Positions 1 through 11,600 of a stretch of DNA of 26,155 nt are shown piece after piece. Within the stretch, counting starts at the first letter, position 1. Each line of letters opens with the position of its first letter. Under the pieces are notes generated by a model that was not told the DNA's origin, did not search any database, and was given only the letters and a program-made list of their open reading frames with translations. Source of the DNA: Klebsormidium nitens (Eukaryota; Streptophyta; Klebsormidiophyceae; Klebsormidiales; Klebsormidiaceae); assembly GCA_000708835.1 (NCBI GenBank), contig DF237830.1:1-26155 (forward strand), given 5' to 3'. The position numbers and the translations under genes were made by a program.

Positions 1-120
1 ATCGAACGGCGAAGCCGAACACAACTTATCCTGAACGGTGACATCGGCTCACTGAAGCCGATCCATCCGGGATATTACGCCGTCTTGCAGACAGCCACGC
101 AGTGCGTCGTTAAGACGTAA
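1..120 (+). CDS. possible 3' end of a gene entering from the left edge (partial)
   Basis: Frame 1 is open from the first base to a TAA at 118-120, giving 39 residues that include GDIGSLKPIHPGYYAVLQ. The amino-acid mix looks more like protein than random translation, and the frame would place a plus-strand gene convergent with the minus-strand protease gene that ends at 485. No domain is recognisable in so short a piece, and the start and any splice acceptor lie outside the window. It could equally be chance. Confidence 0.2.
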   Translation: MERRSRTQLILNGDIGSLKPIHPGYYAVLQTATQCVVKT

Positions 121-484
121 CCACCGCCGTTTCGCTAACTCGCGGTCAACGAAATCCTGTCGAGAACGAGGTTAGGCTTAACCAGTCGTAATCGTTACAC
201 TAGGGCGTACTTTGGATAGCGAGCTGGTAGTAGAGTAAAAGCCAAGCATGAGCACTCATGATTTGGCAAATACTGACCTTTGTGGAATCCACAAAGCAAA
301 TTGTGCGCATTCGTTGCATGACATTTCTTACCATGGCAACATCTTCACCACACGAAGCGATCATCGAGCGACTTGATCAAATCAACGAGTCATTTGAATC
401 GATGGACATATGCGACATAGTCCTTGGCCCTAGAGCGACCTTATGCAATTGTAAAGCTAGGTACCCCTAATAACTTACACACGT
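121..484. other. flank downstream of the C48 protease gene
   Basis: This is the presumed 3' UTR and flank of the minus-strand gene ending at 485. A plus-strand frame with ATG at 332 (begins MATSSPHEAIIERLDQINES) stays open to a stop at 470, but it is under 50 codons and no continuation exon was found, so I do not call it a gene. No repeat or RNA gene was seen. Confidence 0.3.
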
Positions 485-2285
485 CTACGACTCCCGCACG
501 CTGCTCGCAATAAATAAAAGTTCTTGACGAAAAGCAGCCACTGCTCCCACGTCATACCAGTCTTCCATGTCTTCATCAAGCAGCTGCAAAAGCAGAGTGC
601 AGAGTACTGTCAATCACGAGGATCTATATACTCATCCACCAGCCTTTTTTGGGTGCTTTCTAGGGTCTCACGGGTGCAAAGGATCTCCAGAATTCAGCAC
701 GAGAGAGCCGGCTTACCAACCTTGAAACTTGAAGAGCAACCAATGAAGGAGTACTAGCAGATTCAAGTAGCGAGCACTTACCCTTTTCAAGGTTCTCTTT
801 GGGTCGGAGAAGAGGCGGGCCACGTTTAGAAGCGTGCATAGCCCACAGTCTATCGAGTTCGGCTGCTGTGGGACCTGCAATTGATCGTGAAACGCTCCGT
901 CTGCTCTTACCCATGATTTTTGCCTTTCGCTTGAGAATACTTGAACATGTTGGAGCATTTAAGTAGATTCAACTGGAGTCGTTTGTAAAAAGTCAAACAC
1001 AGAGAGTCTCAGACTTTCAGCAACATGAGCGCATAGAATCGGATAGAGACACACTTCGAGAAAGTAGAAACTATTTGAACACCTGAACAGCTGAGGAAGA
1101 CCCTTACATATCCCGTCTGAATGGGGAACGCCTCCCAAATGATATTCGTTGTGCTGCTGGCTGCTCCAAAAGCCATCGCGGCAAGAAACCTGTTCAACGT
1201 ATGGAACACTTGCTGATGTTAGTACGACTGACTTAGACATCAGCACGACCAACTTGGGTCAGAAACGAGCTTGCTTCAAATTGAGATGAAAGCCAGTTCA
1301 CTTCAAGACAAGGAACGCAGAAGTACAAGTTTAGTTTCAAAGCAAGTACTTGGTGCCCAATTTCAGGTCAAGTGCCTGTACCTTTGGAGGGGCATGCCGA
1401 GCGAATTGTGCAAGCCCTGCGGACGTAGAGAATCAAGATGCAGTATGCAGCGCCGGCATTCCGGTGCCCTTTCCACTTTTGCCCGATCAAACACAACGAA
1501 CAAGGAACAATGTCCTCTGCATGGCAAAACAAGCTTGCTCAAAAACGAGACGAACAAAGAAAGCATTGTACAAAGAACTTCGACGGAATGTTGATCGAGG
1601 AGGCCCGGAGCGTACAGGATCGTTTAGACGCTCTCTTTCAGCTTGCAAGACCTTCGATTAGCGTCGTAGCTGACGAAGACGACGTCTCATCAGCAGATCC
1701 TGCCACTTCTGAAACATGGGGCGTTAGGAATTTGAGGCCTCACGTGACAACCACGGGGATCAACGTGACAGGTCTTTGCAACAAATCACTCGCTCCAGGG
1801 AAAGCGAGCAGAGTTCGCAACTCCCTAGAAGAAGGGCGGCGCCCGGCACGGAAGCTCTTGGACACCCTCTGTAGAAAGAAGATGTTCATAACCAGCGGCT
1901 TATTCCGCCCCCTTGTTAGTTGATCTTCGAAGTACCTGGTTGAGAAGACGTTGACGTTGTCAAGAGACCAACACAGAGTCAAGGCTGTGCAAAGGCTTTT
2001 TTCTGGACGCACTCAAAGGTTGCAAATGATCGTTGCGACAGTAACATGCGCGTTTTTGAACAAGGCAACAATACTCGATGCCTATTCCAGTGCTGCAAGC
2101 AGCAATCTGTACACGGGAGAATCTCCTTTGAAATAGTTGGATAAGAAAAGACTATATTACCTGCCGAAGAAGTCGACGACGGCGTTGTTGAGCTCCAGCT
2201 GGTTGCGCAGGCAGTCCAGGTCGGCTCGGGTCACTTCCAAGGACCCTCCGATCCCCGTCCCTTGGAAATATGATGGTTCCATGAT
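485..2285 (-). other. C48 (Ulp1/SENP) protease domain, with catalytic residues
   Basis: The early part of the domain spans the exon 2285-2161 / 1935-1744 junction, where NNAVVDFFGR joins YFEDQLTRG, equivalent to the family's WLND...I-x-F/Y segment. The next junction (donor at 1743, acceptor before 1516) reads VTLIPVVVTGHCSLFVVFD, which contains the catalytic His (codon 1512-1510). The catalytic Asp is in ILHLDSL (codon 1434-1432). The oxyanion Gln and nucleophile Cys are in VPQQPNSIDCGL (Cys codon 847-845). The final exon ends in an amphipathic tail (LLDEDMEDWYDVGAVAAF). All catalytic positions are present, so the enzyme is predicted active. The usual Trp following the His is Cys here. Confidence 0.82.
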
Positions 2286-5200
2286 CTAGGTTGAAACAAG
2301 AAGACATCTATCAAGAAGCAGGATCTTCATCCAGCATCGACTGATTGTCTGAGCAGAGTTGAATAACGACGTTTGCATAGGTAGCAGTCAATCGCCCGCA
2401 GATCGTATGACAAACCGAGGCAACGAACAAACACAAACGGGAAGACAGAGAGGCCTTTCACGCATAATTCGAACGACTTGTAAAATACGAGTGAAAGCTG
2501 CCACAGACACAAACAGACTGATGTAACGGTTTGTGGAATCGATCGTTGATACCTGTGGCATGACTGCAACCTTCGTCGTCACTTGGAACCACCATCGGCT
2601 TCACCTCAGACTTGGCCTTCTTATTGAGCCGCTGCTCAAAATGCCCTGATCTCTGCGGGCACACTGGAGCATCTTAGCTGGAGGACATGCCATAATGATG
2701 TAGACGACCTATTCAGGAAGACAACCTAGCACACTTTTTAGCACCGGCTATGGTACCCACAAAGACTTGGACAACTGGGCACCCTCACGTTCTTTCATCC
2801 GTTGTACTTGGAAATTCTGTACGGCCGAGAATCCGCAAGCGAAGTGATTGGCGGGGATTGCGAGATTGAGAAACACTCCTCCCAGTCATAGACAAAGCTG
2901 ACCGGCACAATAAGATCGAATTGAGTGTACGAATGCTTGCCTTTCGAAGACTTCTCCGCTGATTGGACAAGGATTCGGGGCAAGGGGCGGGCGTGTGTTG
3001 CTCGTCCGCATCCGCTTCTTGCGCAGAACACTGATCGAAAGCTGCAATAGAAGCATACTAAAGCTCAAACCTGAGATCGGAATCCAAACAGACATGAACA
3101 ACGTACAGGGGCGGAACAATCGGTGGTCGAGGGCAAAAAGCACAACTCTTGACTAGAGCAGAACGTTGTCTTCCAAGTGCCTAGAAAGCGCGCAACAGTC
3201 GAGAGGGTATGACCAAGCTGCGTTTGACTGGTCACGTTACATTGTGTAACCAACGTCGCACAAGAATTGAATCTGGACCCGAATTTCTTGAGAAAGCAAA
3301 GCATTGGCCCACATATTCAGTACCTGCTCCCGTGGAAAGCTTGGTGTCCCGAACACTGGTGTTGGAGGGCGTGGTTGGCATGCCTCCAGATGCTGGGCCT
3401 GGCCGAAGGGACGTTGCTCGCAAGGGATCCTCAGCGATGCCCTCGAGGGGCATCAGTTCAGCACCGCTGATGTCATGATCTGCAGCGCACGATCGGTGAT
3501 GAGCACAGGACTACTTAAAGCCTACATTGCATCTGAAGATGGCAACCCTTTTCAAAGTAAAGGATAACGTTTCGGAATAGATGACAGTAGTACTGATTCA
3601 AAAAGCTAATCTGAACAATACCGCTTCTAATATTACCATGGTCAAGCAACACTGAATCTGCTTGGCACTGCGAATCAAGCACTGACAGGCGCGTGCCCAT
3701 CTTCAACAGAGCTTTGCTTGACAAGAAAAATCTCTTTGTTTTGGGTGAAGAGCATTGAGGCCCTCATAGATCTACGTTAACGGATTAGTGACCCGCGTGC
3801 TTCAGGATTTCATTACAAAAGTGGCCTGGCAGAAGCGTGCAGACTTTCTCCATTTGGTCTTTCGCTTTGACGTACAGGGCTTACCAGTCTGAGCCATGGA
3901 GGAGACGCTGCCAACCCCGTGTGCTCGAACCAGATTCTCGCAACCAAGGTGAAACTTCCCAAGCGTCTGGCTTGTCGTCACGGAGTCCTTAAAAAAAGCC
4001 TCCTGCACCCAAACATCCATTAGATAGGCTGGCCCCTAGGCAGCAGCAAAGACAACTGTGAAGGTCAAAACATCCTTAACAGTGCAACAACAGCAAGGCA
4101 GATGCGTTCCGATCACAGGTTGTCCAAGTACTCACATGAAGCTTCTCAAACAGGGAGTTGTGAACACGTTGCTGAGAACTGGCATCAATGAGGACGGCTC
4201 TTAACTGTCCCACACTCAATGGCCAGCGGGGAGGAAAATCGAAGCATAGCTTCCAGCGCTGGTTGCTCAGAAGAACGACATAGTGTCTGGCTGAGGGAAA
4301 CTCTCTTGCCGCCCTGCATAGCAATTGAGATCTCTCAAGTGGAACGGAGCTGATGATGCAGGAAAAGCGATTTTGCAGGAGGGGGATGACGATGCAATGG
4401 AACCAGAGAAAGAGGACTTAGTCAACACCAGATGCAAGAATGCACTACTAATCACTTCCTGCCCAAGGATACAAGCGGCCCGCACTATCTGGTGCCAGCT
4501 CACCTCATTGCTTTCTCGGAATATCCTTCGCCGACTAGCTCCGTTGGAACATATGCTAGTGCGTGGCTGACAAATGCATGGCGGTAACTCAGCGCAACGT
4601 CCTCCAACATAAAACGAGTGACAATCTCCTGGAAGTTGAGCGTCCCTACTATGCCCAAAAAACTCTCCTGAATGTCACTTAAGGCGGGGTCCGGAAACTG
4701 CATAAAGAGCGACAGAGCGAAGCTCAACCAAAATCTACTAGTACCGCATGCATCAGGTAGCCATAGATCTTTTTTGGCATGTAGAAGATCACCAGCAAGA
4801 GAATCAGCAACAAATGCATATGCAAATTCCATCATTGAGTGGTGCAAAAAGGGTACGACCACAATGTTCAGAAGGTATAGGTTGTTTCCAAATGTGGCAG
4901 GGACAGTCATGTTAATACCTGGATTTTGACTATGCTTCGATAGTCCTTGGCCATCGTCACCACAAGGGACTCCTCAGCTCCCTGTTCTTGTCTGCTGAAA
5001 TCGCTGGAGTACTCCAAGAAGGAAAGGTTGATCTTGAAAAGGAAGTGCTCAACCTCTTCCACTGAGGCAACACTCTGGATCCTCGCAATCAGGTTCAGCA
5101 CCTTGGCACGCCTGTAAAAGAGCGGGACAGGCAGCAGATGAATCCTCAAGTTAGAGCAGATACTAGCAAAGGACTTCTGAATCCAAGGTGTGAACAGGCG

Positions 5201-6065
5201 CAAAGGCAGAAAGCATGACTCAAACATTTGTGTCTGATCAACGACCAGTGGAAATCCTGAATATATGCATGCCTCTATCACAGCAATGTAGGAGGAATGA
5301 TAGTTTGCATGCAACAGCTAGCGATTCGCCTTGAGCACAACTGCATCAACACAAGCAAGCGCAGGCAACAGGCTGTTGCACGGGTGTTGAACTCCCGGAA
5401 TCTGGAGACGCTGTCATCTGCCGTGCAACGATTGTGCGCGATAAGCTGCAGGAGAAGCAAGAGCGCAAAGAAACCACCTAAATGGGTGATAGCTGGCCTC
5501 AGTTGTGGACTCAATAAGAGGGATCCCTCATATTGAACACGACTCACCAGCGCTCCGAGTCAGGTTGCAGCTCTCGGCGGAAGAAGCCAGGGCGCTTGGG
5601 CAGCGGCTTCAGCACAACATCAGTGGAATCAACGAGAGTGCCCATTTCTGTGCCAGTGACGGTGGCCCGCAGGAGCTGTTTTGCATCAGGTGCCTGAGCG
5701 ACCCCTTCCGCATTGACTATCCCGTGGTCGTTGTGCAACCTATTTGCATACTCGGTGGCCCGAGTAGAAAGGTCTGGAAGTGGGTAGCTCCACTTTCGAG
5801 CCAAACCTTTAAGCCCTCTCAAAATACTGTCCTGAATGCTCTGCGGTTGCTGCGATTTACTAAACACAGCACCGGTCACATTGTCTGTCACTCTAAAAAG
5901 CTCTCTAACAAGCTCGTGAAATTCCTTCTTTTGGCGTGCGCTTAGCTTCATCTCCACATTCTCCTTCTGCCTGGCAGCAACAACAATGCCTGTTACAGTA
6001 CCTGCTTCCAGAGCGCCCCTTCCACCCCCAACTTCGGAAACCCCTGCTTTGCTTGCTTCCATCAT
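485..6065 (-). CDS. Ulp1/SENP-like C48 cysteine protease with an unrecognised N-terminal region, about 14 exons
   Basis: Exons with matching splice phases: 6065-5548, 5111-4919, 4697-4504, 4313-4136, 4002-3885, 3479-3324, 3041-about 2789, about 2663-2550, about 2285-2161, 1935-1744, 1516-1382, about 1212-1108, 874-782, 583-485 (stop TAG 487-485). Firm junctions have clear GT donors and pyrimidine-tract AG acceptors. The 7/8, 8/9 and 11/12 junctions and the 13/14 phase carry-over are less certain. The start is ATG 6065; an in-frame TGA lies upstream. The product is about 820 residues. Residues 1-400 are helix-rich with no family I recognise; about 400-570 is a Ser/Pro/Arg-rich linker, probably disordered; about 575 to the end is a C48 peptidase domain. 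Ulp1/SENP enzymes mature SUMO or remove it from nuclear proteins, and relatives act on NEDD8. The many introns argue for a host gene, though C48 domains also occur in transposons. Substrate is unknown. Confidence 0.72.
3885..6065 (-). other. N-terminal region of the protease gene, family not recognised
   Basis: Five exons join in frame into about 400 residues. Exon 1 (172 codons) opens with a Gly/Ala-rich stretch and continues with a basic helical segment (ARQKKEFHELVRELFRVTDN). Its phase-2 donor at 5547 pairs with the strong acceptor before 5111, creating a Trp codon across the junction. Exons 2-4 are hydrophobic-helical (LNLIARIQSVASVEEVEHFL, FLGIVGTLNFQEIVTRFMLE, RHYVVLLSNQRWKLCFDFPP), which could suggest an alpha-helical repeat or scaffold fold. 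No zinc finger, transposase triad or signal peptide is visible. It joins the linker through in-frame exons at 4002-3885 and 3479-3324, so it belongs to the same transcript unless a hidden stop or a second promoter lies between. Confidence 0.5.
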
Positions 6066-6818
6066 TATTGTTCCAGCTTTTGGTAACCCGCGACAAGATA
6101 TTCAGTTCTCAACCACAGCAGCACTACAGTGGGGTAAAAGTTTGCTCATGGCCTTCCTCCTCCAAAGAAAGGTATCAAACTTCGAAGATCAAAGGACGGC
6201 ACTTGACAATGACAGGGCTGACCCTTCTGTGCAGATTGAAATCCGAGTCTGTGAGTCCTGATCGGACTCCCAGTCCAGCTGCTCAGCATCATTGGACCGC
6301 CCTGCCTTACCGGCCAAGCTCGGCCCAAACTTGATTCGTTTGATGATGGCACATGGCGCCGATCGAACGGAGTCAACTTCTACGCCGGGCACTGGGCCAA
6401 GTCGAAATTTGTTAAAACTATGAACACAATGAATACGAACATGAGATCGTGACAATTTTGCCCGCTCGTACACAAATATCAGCTCGAGGAAACAGATCTG
6501 GCTGATTCCGGAGCATCCGACATACGTACACAGGTTTTACAGGATGTGTCCAATTTTCTCACCTGCTTCCAACCTTCCAAGCTTTTATATTTGGAGGTTT
6601 CAATGACAAAATCTAGGAATGTATCATCAAGATATCGTACAGATATCCAGAATCAGAGTCGGGTTTTGGGGGCCAAAATAAAAATATCATATGTCGATTT
6701 TTAAAAAAAATCTAAAATCCGAGTCGGTCGCGGACCGGAAACTCCATATATCGACTTCGCGTGGCCTTACATGTTTCTCTCGAGGCCGCGCTGGCAAATT
6801 ACCACCACAATTCTGGGT

Positions 6819-6828
6819 TTTAGGGTTT
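6819..6828 (-). promoter_or_regulatory. telobox-like element
   Basis: TTTAGGGTTT reads AAACCCTAAA on the minus strand, the plant telobox sequence found in promoters of many housekeeping and translation genes and bound by TRB/telomere-repeat factors. It lies about 750 bases upstream of the minus-strand protease start. It is a single copy, so chance occurrence is possible. Confidence 0.35.
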
Positions 6829-7980
6829 AAAGGTTTGGATTTTCGCACTAGAAAAAGCTCGAAGTACAAAGTGCCACGTGTGTCTTATGGTTGTAAGTCA
6901 GACTGTCAGACATATTGGCAGGTGGAGAGTTCTAAACTCGGAAGTTGGAGCCAATTTGAGATCGGATTCGTATCTAAACGACCGGATCGTGGGCCGTGGC
7001 GCGTGCGATGTCCGAACCAGGATGATAAGCTCTCTTTTTCAGCTCTTATCATCTTGTCAGTGACAAGGCATATTCTTGTTCAAGACAGTCCAAGTTTCCA
7101 ACGCTTCGCTTGCCTGTCCAGAAAACGACGTCAGCCCGGCCTTGCCGGAACTTTAACCCGACCCAGTTCCAGCCCGGTGACTAGAGCCCCGAGGGCCGAA
7201 TCAAATTGCACACTGCCAGCAAAGAGTCGACCGGGCTTGCCTATCACCATCCCCGCCTGGGTGAGGGAAGTTTCGACTTGACCCTGCGCCGGTTGCAGCG
7301 TTGCACGCTACATCATACGTCACCAGGCACAGAATCTAGAAACAAAGATTGGACACGTGTCTGTTTCGTAAGTGATCACATCCAGAGCGCCCCCGGGGGC
7401 CCGGGCCTGGGCCGTCAATGATGATCGCAATTCGCGTCCTCTTTCCTCGAGAGAACGGAATCGCATGTTGGCCAGGATTTAATATTGACAAACACTGCAA
7501 AAATACCATATCTCAAGAAAAACACTAAAAGTTAAGACTTGACCCGGTCGAGGATAGTACAGGACCCTTGGATTCCCCTATCTAACCCGACCCGTCCCGC
7601 TAAAGTATATTCTCATACGCATTGATACTATTGACGTAATATATTTTGATTCTAATGCTTTATTCCTCGGGTCCCAAGCCCCGGGGAATCGAGCAAGGCG
7701 CGGCTCGCGGCCCCGGTGGTGACGCAGTTTACTGTTTATGTAAGCTGGGTGCCGTACGTCAGCGCCGAGCGGCCATGGACTTTGACTTGGCGACAGAATT
7801 TGACACACTTACTCTCCTTGGGTGAGTTTCCTACGAGGAGGGAGCTGATGTGTCAATTTGGATCGTGACCTCTGCCATCCGACGGGCAGCCCAACTGTCA
7901 CTTCGACCGGTCGTCTGACACGATCCGTACGCTTTAGCAGCCGCGACGGTATGGTGAACAGTACGTACCGCAGATACTCA

Positions 7981-7989
7981 TATAAAAAG
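7981..7989 (+). promoter_or_regulatory. TATA-like box upstream of TOPLESS
   Basis: TATAAAAAG matches the TATA consensus well and faces the TOPLESS gene, but lies about 640 bases before its ATG. This would imply a long leader or a leader intron. It is the best core-promoter candidate seen in the intergenic region; transcript ends are not visible from sequence. Confidence 0.35.
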
Positions 7990-8631
7990 ACGGACCAATA
8001 ATTTGAATCCCGACTCCCGAGTCCCGAGTTCGTCGACCCCCGTGCGAATTACAACTCCCGGCTGGGCAATCCATGGCCGGCACTGGGCAGAATCTTCAGA
8101 GCGACTCGATCTGGAAAGTCGATTTTTACCGGTTGTAATTGATCTCCTTTCCGGACCCATCCGGACCCTTCCTCCCGGCTGCTACCTCTGATTTGACCGT
8201 TTTACGGGTTTTACCGTCTACGTAGTACGTACCGGGCAGGCTCCAAATTCCAACTCCTAAATGCGGCCAACGGTCATCGTCGCAGGCCATAATGATGGGC
8301 TGAAATAACTATCTCTTCGCACCAATTTTGTCAACGATGAGGTCAGAGGCGCGCCGCGCAGCTCTAGTGGATCCAGTCCTGGTCTACGTAGCACGGTACA
8401 CAGTACAGCCTACAGGCTGCAGAATTTTGGGACAGGATGAAGCTGTGAACTTTCAACTTTGCGAGAAGCCATGGCGTCCCCTCCTTGAATTTGCTTCTGC
8501 TTGCAAGCTGCTTCTGGCGAGGGCGATGCTGGCTTGAAGTTGGGGCAGTGAAAGAGACGAAAGAGACGCGCATCTGCAGACGAGGGGGAAATTCGGCCGT
8601 TTCGAGGATCAGAAGAAGGTCACACATCGCC

Positions 8632-11600
8632 ATGTCGTCACTGAGCAGGGAGCTCGTGTTCCTCATCCTGCAATTCCTGGACGAGGAGAAGTTTAAGGAG
8701 ACAGTGCACAAGTAAGTGTGGCTTTACGAGCAGCTTGTTCCCTATGCTCTTGAACGCTCATGCTCTAATCTAATCAGCGTCTTTTGTTATCTCCATCCTC
8801 TCGTCGCGTTCCTGAAGAAGATTTGCCTTTGAACAGGCTCCGCCGGTTGTCGTTTCTCACGGGGCGAAATGAGCTCTGACTAAGGTGGCTTTGAAGGTGG
8901 GGCTTCTACATGCCAGTCAGGTCAATCAGTCTGCCAAAAGCAGATGATCCAAAGTGCAAGAAAGGTACAGGTGCTTGGGCTTTTGGTTACGAAGCTCGCT
9001 TTGTTGCACTGCTTGTGCTGCGAATTGCGAGCAATTCCATCGTTTCTTGCTTCTTGATTGAAAGCCCGCTTGCCCTACGAGGCAAAAGGAACTGGCCGGG
9101 TTGGTCTTTCGTCCCCTGCCCATTGCACGGCTTACTTTACATGCATCGTAATATACATGGTGCCGTGTGGCACTTCTCTCAGCATGGGCAGCTTACCTAT
9201 CCACACACTTGAAGCTTCGTTGTGTATGAGGGCACAACGCGCTTATGGGCCTGCACTCATCGTTGTGCCTACCGACAATTCGAGGTGCTGACCATCTAAA
9301 GTAGTCAGCCTTGGGATAAGATTCACTAAGGCTCAAGCCGCATCGTTCCTTAAGGGGTTGAGTGGTGTCGCTTCCACACACGAGGGGACTCGAAGTCCAC
9401 TTGCCGTCCTGCCTAAGTCAGCATTGGCGGGACGTTCGAAGTCTGGGTTCGAATTGTTGCATGTATCTGTTCAGCCCACGTTGCTTAGTTCTGAGCTTTT
9501 ACCCGCAGTGAGAGTCAGCAATTGAATGGTCAGAAGGGCAGCTTGTATTTACCACAGAGCCTCGGATTCGGCAGGAAAAACATTGATGAACCTGTGAGGG
9601 ACCTTGCTCCATTACTTTAAGAGTTACGTCGGTTTTACCTGAGGTTTACCTGAATCATAGTAGGTCTTTTGTGCTAGCTCGTTTTAGCTGGGGAGGGGCA
9701 GGCCTCTGTCGGCAACGCAGAATCTCGTGGCAGCATGAGTTACTGGGGATAGCTTATGGGGAGTGCCCATGTCGACAAGGTTCGGTCACTGCATTGGACA
9801 ATACCCCATTGGCTGCAAGAAGCATCTTGTGGTGGATTGTGGGCTTAGACTTGCATTCGTTATGTGGAATGTTTTATTAGAATGGCCCTTTAACATAGAC
9901 ATGCTGACAGGAGTCATCTGCTTCTCTCACCTTGGAGAGCCCAGCAAGTACAGTAATTGGTCCCTTGACACCATGTCTCGTCTTCTTGAGGAAGTCCCAT
10001 ACTGAGCTGGAACAGGGGTGCAACAAGTCTGCTGCCCACATCTCGTCACCTCGCAAGCAGTCAACAGCATTTCCTTAGTTTGACTCAGGGCACTTCTGAC
10101 CCTGATTGACTGCTTTTCGTCGTGAGACGTGTAAGCTTCATTTGACATTGAACTCTAGCGCCAATGCATCAGCCTGTTTCACATTTATTCATTATGCCCC
10201 TTATGCTGGTTTGCAGGTTGGAGCAGGAGTCTGGCTTCTACTTCAACATGCGCTATTTCGAGGAGGCAGTCGTGGCGGGCGAATGGGATGATGTCGAGCG
10301 GTACCTCTCGGGCTTCACCAAGGTCGACGACAACCGCTACTCCATGAAGATCTTTTTTGAGATCCGGAAGCAGAAGTACCTTGAGGCACTTGACAGGTGA
10401 GACCCAATTTGTGCACGGTAAAACACCCAAGTTATGGTTTGGCCATATCATTTTGTGGCACCACAGTGCTTTTACAATTGAGGTGGCTGTGTAATGTCAG
10501 AAAGTGTGGACCAAATGATTGGTGACAGCTGGATGCATGATGGGCGCCCAAGAGGCAGCGCTCAAAGTATCGCAACCAGGATATTCCATTGGCATTCCCT
10601 GTCAGTTCACGAAGTTAAGAGCAGTCACTTTTGGAGGCCAACGCAGTAATTGCTGGGGGAGTCGCTATTTTGCCCCCACCTTTTCAAGCTTCATTCACCA
10701 TTAAGCTTGATTGTTGGTCAAATTGTCTGACAGCCGGAAGACAAACGCTTGGTCCCGCTAAGCTGTTAACCAAGTGCTAACCAACTTTCGTAACCCGGGC
10801 GGTTATGCAGGCAAGACCGTGCCAAGGCCGTCGAGATCCTGGTGAAGGACCTTAAGGTGTTTGCCTCTTTCAACGATGAGCTCTACAAGGAGATTACCAG
10901 CCTCCTCACATTGGACAATTTCAGGTAAGGCTTGGGTCCCGTCCTAGAAGTCTCTGTTTAACCTGGTTAGCGGGTTCAGTTGGTTGCCAATTTATCAGAT
11001 TGCTGTGACTGAAACCGGGTTGACAATCTGTTGAATAATGTGGGTTAAGAGGCAAACCTTCTTGAGCTTCTATTCGAGTGCCCATGAGCCAAGGGGCGTT
11101 CCTGAGTTTGGGCACGGTACAGGTTATCCAGCATCCAGTTATCTAGTTGCCAGTATTCTGATTATCTACATAATTTCTTATATAGTTGACTGATTTGCTA
11201 GTTATCTGGTCATCTACTTATACTGGTTATTCAGTTATCTAGTTATCCCGTTGTCGTAGTATGCACATCATTGGGCAATGCGGCATTTACCAAGGAATGG
11301 CTCTCCTGCTTGCTGTTGAAGAAGGGCAAGCACAAAATTGACAAGTTGACCCACGTTTATCGCATAGATTGTGCTCTGAATGCTGGTCGAGTTTTTGCCC
11401 TTCTTAGCTGGGCATTGAGAGTTCTATACAGAGGGTTTGATGTGACCCGTGCCTTTGAACAGAGAAGCGCAGCCCAGGAAGGAGATGCTGTTCTGCAATT
11501 CATAGAATTCCCTCAAATTGTTCAGGATGTCAAGATTCAAATCTTTCCAAATTGTTCACAACACCTGTTTCTGACACTGCTGTGTAGACGACAACGTTCT

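Larger units (their letters stand above)
6066..8631. other. intergenic region between the divergent protease and TOPLESS genes
   Basis: About 2.5 kb with no convincing gene. One frame on the plus strand (6691-7281) is open for 196 codons, but its composition is Ser/Arg-rich with no domain or splice context, so I read it as chance. The stretch has GC-rich patches with repeated CCCGA/CGGGT words (7130-7210, 7388-7415, 7670-7700, 8005-8035) set in AT-rich DNA. It should hold the promoters and 5' leaders of both genes. No terminal repeats or coding parts of a mobile element were found. Confidence 0.5.

Noticed and set aside
1438-1923. 161-codon plus-strand open frame with protein-like composition
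   Set aside because: It lies opposite the C48 exons at 1935-1744 and 1516-1382, whose splice junction rebuilds the catalytic motif on the minus strand. The plus frame has no domain and is best seen as an antisense shadow.
485-2285. Ulp1 domain as a sign of a transposon (MULE, CACTA or KDZ type)
   Set aside because: No transposase motif, terminal inverted repeat or target duplication was seen, and the domain is spread over several spliced exons. I keep it as a minor alternative only.
5120-5547. Open minus-strand frames between protease exons 1 and 2, including a Leu-rich stretch
   Set aside because: The donor at 5547 and the strong acceptor before 5111 join in phase and make this an intron; the intervening frames would break the reading frame.
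6691-7281. 196-codon plus-strand open frame in the intergenic region
   Set aside because: Random-looking Ser/Arg-rich composition, no codon bias like the true exons, no domain and no splice or promoter context.
9420-9470. GGTTCGAA-like tRNA B-box in TPL intron 1
   Set aside because: The flanking bases cannot form the T-stem, and no acceptor stem or anticodon arm fits.
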